Below are positions 1 through 5,165 of a stretch of 6,742 nucleotides of DNA, piece after piece. The position numbers were made by a program, and so were the translations under genes. Source of the stretch: JBEKVE01 sp049514335 (lineage in GTDB: Bacteria > Actinomycetota > Acidimicrobiia > Acidimicrobiales > UBA8190); NCBI GenBank assembly GCA_049514335.1, contig JBEKVE010000172.1, positions 1 through 6,742 on the forward strand. Reading direction: 5' to 3'. The notes beneath the pieces are model-generated. The model had not been told where the DNA came from, searched no databases, and saw nothing but the letters and a program-made list of their open reading frames with translations. Within the stretch, counting starts at the first letter, position 1. Every line of letters begins with the position of its first letter.

Positions 1-1
1 C

Positions 2-112
2 ACCGCAAACCCACACGCTCGCTCGTTCTACGAGGGTACGGGGTTCACCGCCGACTTTGAGGTGCAGACCGCCTTCTACCCCGGCCAACGGATGCACAGG
101 AACCTCGGCTAA
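2..112 (+). CDS. GNAT-family N-acetyltransferase, C-terminal end only (partial at the window edge)
   Basis: The first 36 codons of this frame, open from the window edge to a TAA at 110-112, read ANPHARSFYEGTGF and end in MHRNLG. The N-x-x-A-x-x-F-Y-E-x-x-G-F pattern is the classic end of the GNAT fold, where the Asn and the Tyr of FYE lie near acetyl-CoA. Members transfer an acetyl group from acetyl-CoA to an amine of a small molecule or protein; the substrate cannot be told from this piece. The N-terminal acetyl-CoA-binding strand and P-loop lie outside the window. The gene converges on the glycine-rich protein gene, so the two do not form an operon. The motif is short, so the family call is moderately sure and the exact function is unknown. 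Confidence 0.6.
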   Translation, partial: TANPHARSFYEGTGFTADFEVQTAFYPGQRMHRNLG

Positions 113-477
113 GTCCCGGCGTCAGAGTGACCCGATCGGGAACTACCGCTGAACATTTCGGTGCGGGTCCAGTGGGGTCTCCCTGTCGGGCGAGCAGGGC
201 GATGTCACGGCGGATCCGGGCCTGGGAGGGCATCCGGATCCGGGTGTGATCCCGATCGGGTGCCGGGTCGGTGAAATGGGTCAACCAGGGCATCGCAGTC
301 CCGGCATCATCGTCGTAGCTGCGACCCCAGTCTCGGCTGACGTCCGAACGTGCGAGATGGCCCGCGGCTCTCACGCTTGCACCCGTCGTGCAGGTCCTTG
401 GCACGACGAGTTCCAAGGACCTCTCGATGGCGGCGGCGGTCTGTGTCTTGACCCCGGTCCACGGGCTCGTGGCGACG
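113..477. other. Convergent intergenic region with no recognised gene
   Basis: About 365 bp separate the two convergent stops. Reading frames exist on both strands, but none has a recognisable domain and they run on into the antisense of the neighbouring gene. The region contains two identical 10-bp palindromes (CCCGATCGGG) at 131-140 and 251-260, repeated GGATCCGGG words at about 213-243, and the interlocked inverted repeats at 384-422 listed separately. It presumably holds the terminators of both flanking genes, but no hairpin with a T-tract was found. Confidence 0.5.
384..422. repeat. Interlocked inverted repeats (A-B-A'-B'), possible terminator, pseudoknot or DNA site
   Basis: Two perfect inverted repeats overlap. 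A is CGTCGTGC (384-391) with complement GCACGACG (401-408). B is AGGTCCTTGG (392-401) with complement CCAAGGACCT (413-422). The 5' arm of B is the loop of hairpin A, so the order is A-B-A'-B'. In RNA the stems are alternatives, or form a pseudoknot-like fold if the ends fray, since no linker separates A from B. On the minus strand the block lies 56-94 nt past the stop of the glycine-rich gene, which suits a 3'-end structure. There is no T-tract, so a classical intrinsic terminator is not supported. Confidence 0.5.
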
Positions 478-2820
478 TCAGGTGAAGGTGATGAGGACCG
501 CCAGCCCACCTGAGACACCGGCGGGGCTCTGTTTGGCCGTGGGCTGCACCTCGGCCGACACATTGGTGTCATAGGCCACCACATCGGCGTCGACGGTCTT
601 GGCGTAGGTGAAGCCCGAGCTGGTCCCCGCCGCCGCGGTGTTTTTCGCGGCCCCGTAGCCGAAGTAGATCTCGCCTGTCCCGGCCGGGGTGAGCGCGGGG
701 AACGTGACCGTGCTCGACGAGGCGTTGGAGATCCCCGCCCCGGTGTCGGTGCCCCATGTGGTCGAGGTCCCGGTGGAGGCGGAGAACTCCTGAGCCGCGA
801 GCCCGACGTAGATGGAGTGCACGCTGGCGGAGAAGGTGACGGTGATCGTCGATGGTCCCGAGGCGCTCACCACGCTGGTGAAGATCTCGAGGTCGATGCC
901 GCTATAGGCGACATACGGGCCTTGGACGCTGGTCCAGGTGCCCACCCCGCCCCCGGTCACCGACGAGGCGGTGACGGCGGAAGACGCCACCTTGACCGCC
1001 AGGGTCATGAGGTCGCCTGTGTGCTGGGGAGACACCGCCACGGTGGTGGTGTCGGTCCCGGCCTTGGTGACGAGGGCGCCCGCGGCGATGGCGGTGGGTG
1101 AAGTCGGGGCCGGGGCGGGGCCGGTGGCGCTCACAAGGACCGCCACGGCACCGGAGACCCCGGCCGGCCTCTGTTTGGCGCTGGGCTGCACCGCGGCCGA
1201 CACGTCGGTGTCGTAGGTCACCACATCGGCGTCGGCCGTCGTGGCGTAGGTGAAGCCGGGGGTGGTCCCGGCCGAGCCGGTGTTGGCCGCCGCGCCGTAG
1301 CCGAAGTAGAGCTCACCCATACCGCTGGGGCTGAGATCGGGGAAGGTGACCGTCGAGGACGAGGCGTTGGAGATCCCCGCCCCGGTGTCGATGGCCCAGG
1401 TGGTCGAGGTCCCGGTCGAGGCCGAGAACTCGCGCGCCGCGAGACCGGTGTAGACCGAGCGCACGCTGGCCGAGAAGCCGACGGTGATGGTCGAGGAGCC
1501 CGAGGCGCTCACCACGCCGGTCCAGATCTCGACGTCGGTGTGCTTGTACGCGGCGTACGGACCCACGGCCCTGGCCCACGACGTCACCCCACCGCCGGAG
1601 ACCGAGCTCACCGTGATGGTGGAAGAGCAGACCTTGATCGCCAGGGTCATGAGGTCCCCGACAAGCTGGGGGGAGACCGCCAACGTCGTGGTGTCGTTCC
1701 CGGCCTTGGTGGCCAGGCCGTCCACGGCGGTGATGGTCGCGGTGACGGTACAGGCGTCGGCGACCGGGTCGTAGGTGATGGTCACCGAGCCGTCGCCGGT
1801 CGAGGCGCTGGAGGTGACGGTATTGGTCGTGGCCGTGTTGATGACATAGGACGACCCGGCGCCACCGCTGCCGCCGCTGCCGCCGTAGCCACCGCCCCCG
1901 CCCCCGCCGTAGCCGCCGCCTCCACCACCGGAGTAGATGCCGCCGCCGGCACCCCCACCGAATCCGATCCCGCCGCTCCCTCCGCCGCCGCTGCCCGCGT
2001 AGGCGCCGAGCCCGCCGGTCCCGCCGCTCCCGGCAGTGCCGCCGCTGGCGCCGACGCCTCCGCCGCCAGAGCCGCCGGCGCCGCCCGCTCCTCCGCCGCC
2101 GGAGCCGGTGCCGCCCGCTGTGGGCTGAAGTAACCCGCCCCCGCCGTAGCCGCCTCCTCCACCACCGCCGCCGTAGACGGAGCCGTCCCCGTTTCCACCG
2201 TTGGGAGCACCGCCGGCAACGACACCTCCTCCACCTCCGCCGCTGCCGTTAGCCACGCTCGTGCCGCCGCTCCCGCCAGTGCCGCCGCTCCCGATGCCGC
2301 CGTTGGAGGTGCTCGTGGCACTGTCGTACCCGCCGCCCCCACCACCGCCGGCCACCACGAGAGGAGCTAGCGCCGAAGACGACACGACCGACGCCCCACC
2401 ACCACCGCCACCCTCATCGCCGCCGCCGCCGCCCCCACCGAACCCGCCGCCGGAGCCGGTGCCGCTACTCTCCCCGCCGCCACCGACCTGGACCGAGAGC
2501 TGGCCGCCGGCAGTCACAGGAACCCGAGCGGTCACCAAAGCCCCAAACCCACCGACCACTCCGAACGCTGACGTGCCACCGGTGCCACCGGTGGCGGTGA
2601 TCGTCACGTAACAGATGTCGGCGGGGACCGTCGCCGCATCGGCGGTGTAGCCCGGACCGGTCGAGGTGAACAACGTGGTCGGGGTGGTCGCTCCTGCACC
2701 TTGGTTGGGAACCAGGGCTAGGGACGCGATCGACGCACCCCCGAACAACAGCGTTGCGGCCAGTGCGCCGCGCAGTGTCCGCCTCATTCCGGTAGGCGTC
2801 GAGCGTGAGCGGGTGTCCAC
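478..2820 (-). CDS. Secreted glycine-rich protein: signal peptide, ALK-like polyglycine domain, two tandem beta-rich modules
   Basis: This is a 780-aa extracytoplasmic protein. The GTG at 2820 is chosen because AGGGAG lies 8 nt upstream; an in-frame ATG at 2850 has no ribosome-binding site. Residues ~11-44 form a signal peptide (MRRTLRG, a hydrophobic core, then GAGA/TTP as likely cleavage site). Residues ~69-352 begin with a strand around CYVTITATGG, continue into a long low-complexity Gly segment with Ser, Tyr and Val-Val punctuation, and close with GSSYV and GDGSVTITYDP. That layout is typical of ALK/LTK-type glycine-rich domains, which pack as polyglycine helices. Residues ~366-565 and ~580-780 are two copies of a Ser/Thr/Val-rich module (KAG.DTTT.AVSPQ, GDLMTLA.KV, SGPSTITVTFSAS). 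No sortase motif or C-terminal TM is seen, so it is probably released or held non-covalently. A surface, adhesive or matrix role is inference; enzymatic motifs are absent. Confidence 0.85.
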   Translation of the reverse strand: MDTRSRSTPTGMRRTLRGALAATLLFGGASIASLALVPNQGAGATTPTTLFTSTGPGYTADAATVPADICYVTITATGGTGGTSAFGVVGGFGALVTARVPVTAGGQLSVQVGGGGESSGTGSGGGFGGGGGGGDEGGGGGGASVVSSSALAPLVVAGGGGGGGYDSATSTSNGGIGSGGTGGSGGTSVANGSGGGGGGVVAGGAPNGGNGDGSVYGGGGGGGGYGGGGLLQPTAGGTGSGGGGAGGAGGSGGGGVGASGGTAGSGGTGGLGAYAGSGGGGSGGIGFGGGAGGGIYSGGGGGGYGGGGGGGYGGSGGSGGAGSSYVINTATTNTVTSSASTGDGSVTITYDPVADACTVTATITAVDGLATKAGNDTTTLAVSPQLVGDLMTLAIKVCSSTITVSSVSGGGVTSWARAVGPYAAYKHTDVEIWTGVVSASGSSTITVGFSASVRSVYTGLAAREFSASTGTSTTWAIDTGAGISNASSSTVTFPDLSPSGMGELYFGYGAAANTGSAGTTPGFTYATTADADVVTYDTDVSAAVQPSAKQRPAGVSGAVAVLVSATGPAPAPTSPTAIAAGALVTKAGTDTTTVAVSPQHTGDLMTLAVKVASSAVTASSVTGGGVGTWTSVQGPYVAYSGIDLEIFTSVVSASGPSTITVTFSASVHSIYVGLAAQEFSASTGTSTTWGTDTGAGISNASSSTVTFPALTPAGTGEIYFGYGAAKNTAAAGTSSGFTYAKTVDADVVAYDTNVSAEVQPTAKQSPAGVSGGLAVLITFT
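481..1083 (-). repeat. Tandem protein module, copy 2 (C-terminal)
   Basis: This copy encodes residues ~580-780 of the glycine-rich protein, from about GALVTKAGTDTTT to the C-terminal LAVLITFT. It aligns with copy 1 at a constant offset of 214 codons (642 bp) without visible gaps over most of its length. A 33-bp stretch (716-748) is identical to 1358-1390. Shared signatures are GDLMTLA.KV, STITV.FSASV, EFSASTGTSTTW, DTGAGISNASSSTVTFP and YFGYGAA. The alternating hydrophobic and Thr/Ser pattern suggests a beta-sandwich; the family is not identified. Confidence 0.85.
1126..1725 (-). repeat. Tandem protein module, copy 1
   Basis: This copy encodes residues ~366-565 of the glycine-rich protein, directly after the polyglycine domain. 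It is joined to copy 2 by a short Pro/Ala-rich linker (GPAPAPTSPTAIAAG). It differs from copy 2 in having a cysteine in KVCSS where copy 2 has KVASS, and Trp in VEIWTG where copy 2 has LEIFTS. Protein and DNA similarity point to an internal duplication, not convergent composition. Confidence 0.85.
1852..2586 (-). repeat. Low-complexity polyglycine-coding tract
   Basis: About 245 codons are mostly GGN (GGC, GGG, GGT), interrupted by Ser, Ala, Thr and Tyr. Runs of 5-8 consecutive Gly recur roughly every 10-20 residues (for example YGGGGGGGGYGGGG), with an internal LVVAGGGGGGGY segment typical of ALK-like glycine-rich domains. The codons vary, so this is not a simple DNA microsatellite, but it is prone to slippage and misassembly. 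The opposite strand reads as polyproline in one frame, which is a mirror artefact. Confidence 0.9.
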
Positions 2821-2824
2821 ATGG

Positions 2825-2904
2825 GTGTCTCCCTGGCGTATGGCCTCCATCGGCTGGAGACACGCAAATCACAGCCAATGTAGGGGGGAACGGGCAGGGA
2901 GACA
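2825..2904 (-). promoter_or_regulatory. Structured leader with alternative stems that sequester the ribosome-binding site
   Basis: In the minus-strand transcript three arms occur in the order X (TGTCTCCCTG, 2904-2895), Y (GTGTCTCC, 2863-2856) and Z (CAGGGAGACAC, 2835-2825). Z contains the AGGGAG ribosome-binding site of the GTG at 2820. Z pairs perfectly with X (10 bp) or with Y (8 bp), but not with both. Y can also be held in a local hairpin CTCCA/TGGAG (2859-2855 with 2849-2845). These choices would leave the site either buried or free. No conserved core of a known riboswitch class was recognised. Pairing is seen directly; regulation is inferred. Confidence 0.5.
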
Positions 2905-2920
2905 TCGTCAAGAATGACGA
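2905..2920. repeat. Perfect 6-bp hairpin next to arm X of the leader
   Basis: TCGTCA (2905-2910) and TGACGA (2915-2920) enclose a 4-nt loop. In the minus-strand leader this stem ends immediately before arm X (TGTCTCCCTG), so it could stack on the X:Z helix. It is too weak and lacks a T-tract, so it is not called a terminator. Confidence 0.4.
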
Positions 2921-2923
2921 CTC

Positions 2924-2943
2924 GGCGATGGCGCATCGCCATC
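2924..2943. repeat. Perfect 7-bp dyad with two registers near the predicted transcription start
   Basis: GGCGATG (2924-2930) pairs with CATCGCC (2934-2940) across a 3-nt loop. The shifted pair GATGGCG (2927-2933) and CGCCATC (2937-2943) is also perfect. The dyad overlaps the predicted start of the glycine-rich transcript, so it may be a protein-binding operator or a 5'-end stem. The function is unknown. Confidence 0.4.
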
Positions 2944-2970
2944 ATGTAACGCAAGATGTGTTTGTGTCAG
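2941..2970 (-). promoter_or_regulatory. Candidate sigma-70-like promoter of the glycine-rich protein gene
   Basis: On the minus strand CTGACA (2970-2965; 5 of 6 to TTGACA) is followed after 18 bp by CATGAT (2946-2941; 4 of 6 to TATAAT). This would start transcription near 2934 and give a leader of about 115 nt covering the structured region. The -35 box lies in a 7-bp dyad, TGTCAGT (2965-2971) and ACTGACA (2980-2986) with an 8-bp spacer, which could be an operator. The promoter match is modest. Confidence 0.35.
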
Positions 2971-2986
2971 TTGTGACTGACTGACA
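2965..2986. promoter_or_regulatory. 7-bp dyad over the predicted -35 region, possible operator
   Basis: TGTCAGT (2965-2971) and ACTGACA (2980-2986) are perfect complements separated by 8 bp, a half-site spacing of about 1.5 helical turns centre to centre. It lies in the divergent intergenic region between the glycine-rich gene and the membrane-protein gene and overlaps the predicted -35 box of the former. No regulator is encoded next to it. Confidence 0.3.
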
Positions 2987-3153
2987 GTCTGCCGTGAGAT
3001 CTGGCGGCGGAGGATTGAAGAGGAGACGGCCTTGGCGGCTTGACCCGACCGCTTCGTTGATTCTGAGGAGTTACCCGCCCTGTATTCGCAGGGGATCCCG
3101 TGCTGCACCACCACGTTCGCAGTGGCGGATAGCCAACAGCGGGCGTCGAGACA

Positions 3154-3165
3154 TACGCTGTTGCC
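3154..3165 (+). promoter_or_regulatory. Candidate -10 element of a leaderless transcript
   Basis: TACGCT (3154-3159, TANNNT pattern) sits 6 nt before the ATG at 3166, so transcription would start at or next to the A of the start codon. No Shine-Dalgarno sequence precedes this ATG, which fits the leaderless arrangement common in actinobacteria. A matching -35 box was not found. Confidence 0.35.
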
Positions 3166-3762
3166 ATGTCGCAGACGGAGCGACCGCCTACCAGCGGAGG
3201 GGCATCCGCCCGCTCTCGACGAGTCACCTTTATCCTCTCCCTCCTCGCAGGAGCGGCACTCTTCGCAGGCGCTGCCGTTCAGGGAAACATCCCACTATTC
3301 GTGGGGGCAGGTGTCTTCACGCTCTTCATCTGCGCGCTATACGTTTTTCTCTGGACCGCGCGCCCGCATGGTCAAGCACTCTGGCGAGCCCCAATGCAGT
3401 TCAATCGCTTCTTGCTCGGCAATCGTGAGTTGTTCCCGGAGATGCACATCGGAAGGGGTCCACGGACGTTCCTTGCCGGAGGGAAGGTAGGTGGGCGTAT
3501 GGAGGTACAGGCGGGCGGGCTTCACTGGAAGGCTGGCAGTGCGCTGATGGTCGGCATGAACAAGGCGTCCGGGACACTTGAGTTCCCTTGGGCTCAGATA
3601 TCGCACCTCTCTGTGACAAACGTCCCGTACAGGATCTCGTGGTTGGGCGGCATTCTGGAAATCCAGCTCGCGGAAAGCAACGTGACTCTTCAAGGGGAGT
3701 TTCTTGGTTCTCAGCAGGCACTGCGAGCTGCCATCGAAACTGGATCGAACGGGAAGTTCTGA
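3166..3762 (+). CDS. Small membrane protein: two N-terminal TM helices and a PH-like cytosolic domain
   Basis: This 198-aa protein has a short polar N-terminus with a basic patch (SARSRR, 15-19). Two hydrophobic helices follow at ~20-38 and ~42-63, separated by the tight turn QGNIP, so both ends are probably cytosolic. After a basic linker, residues ~108-192 have the strand pattern of bacterial PH/GRAM-like domains: RMEVQAGGLHWKAG, then LEFPWAQISHLSV, then a strand with LEIQLAE, VTLQGEF and a closing helix QQALRAAIE. The G-L-x-W and P-W-x-x-I positions fit that fold. Such proteins have no known enzymatic activity and may sense or scaffold at the membrane. It is divergent from the glycine-rich gene and not in a visible operon. 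The start is the first ATG of the frame and suits leaderless expression. The fold assignment is inference. Confidence 0.7.
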   Translation: MSQTERPPTSGGASARSRRVTFILSLLAGAALFAGAAVQGNIPLFVGAGVFTLFICALYVFLWTARPHGQALWRAPMQFNRFLLGNRELFPEMHIGRGPRTFLAGGKVGGRMEVQAGGLHWKAGSALMVGMNKASGTLEFPWAQISHLSVTNVPYRISWLGGILEIQLAESNVTLQGEFLGSQQALRAAIETGSNGKF

Positions 3763-3766
3763 TTCT

Positions 3767-3789
3767 GCAAGGCCAAGAACGTGGCCTGC
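3767..3789 (+). terminator. Hairpin just past the stop of the two-TM protein gene, possible terminator
   Basis: AGGCCA (3770-3775) pairs with TGGCCT (3782-3787) around a 6-nt loop, and the stem extends by two G-C pairs past a bulged A (3767-3768 with 3788-3789). It begins 5 nt after the TGA at 3760-3762. There is no T-tract, as is frequent in high-GC actinobacteria, so the call rests on position and stem only. Confidence 0.4.
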
Positions 3790-4199
3790 CCCAGGTCGGA
3801 TCTCGATTCATTCAGGTGGATCCCGATCCCTCTCATACTTTGAAATCGCGAAGGGGCTCGGGAGAGTTGGCCATGGTGTTGGCCTATCGGTGAGGGTCGG
3901 CCCGGACAGCGCATATTCGGTGCGGTATCAGCCGGTGGTACCGATCGGTCCCTTAGAGCGCCTCCAACCAGTCAGACGCACCAGACGGACCTACCCGCTT
4001 CCAGAGCAACGCAGCACATAATCGCGACGCCGAGTGATCCTGGATGCTCCGGTAGATCGCAGCCGGAGCGAGGTTGCTCGACGGCCCTATCGGAGATACA
4101 TCATGGTACAGGTGATACCGCCTGGGGTGGTGGCCCAAAGGACTGGCGGCAAGGACACCCTGCGTTCGATGCGCATGCAACGTGGCGGCCGCCAAAGGC
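3790..4199. other. Gene-poor stretch with no recognised product
   Basis: Short frames exist on both strands, including an 80-codon minus-strand frame at 3953-4195, but none shows a domain, a credible start or coding-like composition. GC content is visibly lower than in the flanking glycine-rich gene and IS. The stretch includes a hairpin GCTCCGG (4046-4052) and CCGGAGC (4063-4069) with a 10-nt loop, ~130 nt downstream of the stop of the minus-strand membrane protein, and a palindrome ACCGATCGGT (3940-3949). Confidence 0.45.
4046..4069. repeat. 7-bp hairpin in the gene-poor stretch
   Basis: GCTCCGG (4046-4052) and CCGGAGC (4063-4069) are perfect complements with a 10-nt loop. It could help end minus-strand transcripts from the gene at 4200-4622, but it lies ~130 nt past that stop and has no T-tract, so its role is open. 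Confidence 0.3.
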
Positions 4200-4622
4200 T
4201 CAGGCAGAGGCTCGACGGGCTCGCTGAAGGTGAAGGGAGACAGTCATCGGAACGACGAGAAGGACCGCGATCAGTGGGAACCAGACCGAGAGGGGAATCT
4301 GGTGAACAAAGAAGATGCTCACGTGTTCGGCCGAACAACTGGTGACACGCTCTGGCCCTCCACTGCACTGCTGCGTGCGCTTCGCCAACCAAAGGGCGGC
4401 GGTGCCCGTGAAGAACCCCCCGGGAAATAGGAACGTCCCCGCGAGCTTGCTCCTGAAGCTCCAGGTCGGTGACGCCCACAACATGTAGATCCCTACGAAC
4501 CAACCAATAAGGGCTAGGAATCCTCCAAACAGAACTAACCGTGGCACCCATGCATCGTGGGAAGCCCGCACACCGTCGACTCCGATGCCCTTCTCGGTCG
4601 GCAGTGAGGACAGCCCCGTCAC
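4200..4622 (-). CDS. Small three-TM membrane protein, family not recognised
   Basis: This is a 140-aa protein with a GTG start at 4622, preceded by AGGA 8 nt upstream (4634-4631); the longer open frame up to 4721 has no ribosome-binding site and an unlikely N-terminus. A polar N-terminus of ~25 residues is followed by predicted TM helices at ~29-50 (LVLFGGFLALIGWFVGIYML), ~58-79 (LAGTFLFPGGFFTGTAALWL) and ~111-130 (LSVWFPLIAVLLVVPMTVSL), ending in a basic tail (QRARRASA). Two cysteines (86, 96) lie in the polar loop between helices 2 and 3, which the positive-inside rule places outside if the C-terminal tail is cytosolic; a disulfide is possible. No enzymatic motif is visible. It is alone on its strand, and its upstream neighbour on the other strand is an integrase remnant. 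The clear alternation of hydrophobic helices supports a real gene; the function is unknown. Confidence 0.6.
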   Translation of the reverse strand: MTGLSSLPTEKGIGVDGVRASHDAWVPRLVLFGGFLALIGWFVGIYMLWASPTWSFRSKLAGTFLFPGGFFTGTAALWLAKRTQQCSGGPERVTSCSAEHVSIFFVHQIPLSVWFPLIAVLLVVPMTVSLHLQRARRASA

Positions 4623-4735
4623 AATCCAAATCCTAAGATGGCAAAGCTGTATGAGATAGGGCCAAAATCCCCGAGGTGGACACCGGGCCCCAGGAGATCC
4701 ACCATCGGGGGTAGCTTCCAAACCGGGTCTGTCGG

Positions 4736-4935
4736 TGAAGAGTGTCGACGACCTCCAGAGAGCGCAGAATCGGGGTACCCGGTCGCCCAGCTCCCCAAGA
4801 TCGAGAGGATCCGTGTCGAAACACTCGGGATCGACGAGGTTGTTGCCCTCGCTGACGCCGTGGACGATCGCTATCGGGCACTTGTCGTGCTCGCCGCCGG
4901 CACCGGTATGCGACAGGTGAGGTGTTCGGGCCGAC
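4736..4935 (+). pseudogene. Tyrosine recombinase (phage-type integrase) remnant, frameshifted and truncated
   Basis: The central segment, in one frame from about 4776 to 4916, reads PVAQLPKIER, then DEVVALADAVDDRYRALVVL, then AAGTGMRQ. This matches the junction between core-binding and catalytic domains of actinobacterial tyrosine integrases, whose usual text is NP..GV.LPK.E, E-x-x-AL.DA, RYRALV.LAA.TG.R.GE. The Arg of GMRQ is the first catalytic Arg. Just before it, frame 1 gives SVDDLQRAQNR, comparable to the usual helix before NP. Just after 4916 the expected GEVFG appears only in a third frame, consistent with loss of one G. The C-terminal half with the HxLRH box and nucleophilic Tyr is missing, as is nearly all of the N-terminal part. 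It cannot be active. Similarity stops about 25 bp before the IS. Confidence 0.7.
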
Positions 4936-4952
4936 GCTCCCTGGTCAGAGGC

Positions 4953-4956
4953 CTAA
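4953..4956 (+). repeat. Left flank tetranucleotide CTAA, imperfect target duplication
   Basis: The four bases before the left inverted repeat are CTAA and those after the right one are CTAG (6622-6625). IS1380-family elements usually make 4-bp duplications, so this is a 3 of 4 match. It could be a duplication with one later change, or flanks joined by rearrangement. Confidence 0.4.
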
Positions 4957-4975
4957 CCCGGCCTTTGCAGTAACT
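4957..4975 (+). repeat. IS terminal inverted repeat, transposase-distal (3') end
   Basis: CCCGGCCTTTGCAGTAACT is complementary to 6603-6621 in 18 of 19 positions; the mismatch is at the sixth base. The outer three bases CTA of the flank also mirror the other side, but this follows from the near-palindromic CTAG target. Confidence 0.9.
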
Positions 4976-5165
4976 CGCAGCTGAGCGCTCTGATTGCTCC
5001 GACTGACGTTTCGTAGGCGAAGCGATGATCGCGTATCGACCGGTCGACGCGGTCGAGCGTTAGATGAATACGGTTTCGGGTGTCTGACGTCGTTCTGACC
5101 AAAATCTGGGCGTGCTTCGTCAAGGCTTGGAACTTGTAACTTCGGAGAGTTGCCAGCTGATCGCG
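4976..5165. other. Non-coding tail of the IS downstream of the transposase stop
   Basis: About 190 bp lie between the left inverted repeat and the transposase TGA. No gene was recognised. The stretch has a 12-bp palindrome TCGACCGGTCGA centred near 5042 and a small dyad GCGATGATCGC near 5021-5031. Such tails may carry transposase-binding sites or a terminator; neither can be shown here. Confidence 0.45.

Noticed and set aside
45..584. 179-codon minus-strand frame over the convergent intergenic region
   Set aside because: It overlaps the glycine-rich gene end in another frame and runs antisense into the GNAT end; it has no recognisable domain or ribosome-binding site.
1852..2586. Periodic GC-rich repeats resembling a repeat array or minisatellite
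   Set aside because: Periodicity follows Gly codons with variable third bases and no spacers, so it is coding low complexity, not CRISPR or non-coding repeats.
2201..2611. Proline-rich plus-strand reading frame (long PPPPPP runs)
   Set aside because: It is the exact mirror of the Gly codons of the glycine-rich gene; it has no domain, and the signal peptide and modules support the minus strand.
2908..3114. 68-codon minus-strand frame in the divergent intergenic region
   Set aside because: It covers the promoter and dyad cluster, has no domain and no ribosome-binding site.
3901..3970. Possible tRNA 3' end (sequence ending CCA near 3961-3970)
   Set aside because: No T-arm consensus (GTTCRA) and no cloverleaf could be drawn; the CCA is incidental.
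3953..4195. 80-codon minus-strand frame ending SDWLEAL
   Set aside because: It has no domain, no good start and mixed composition. It shares a 14-bp word with the transposase gene (3954-3967 and 5500-5513), but similarity does not extend, so it is probably coincidence.
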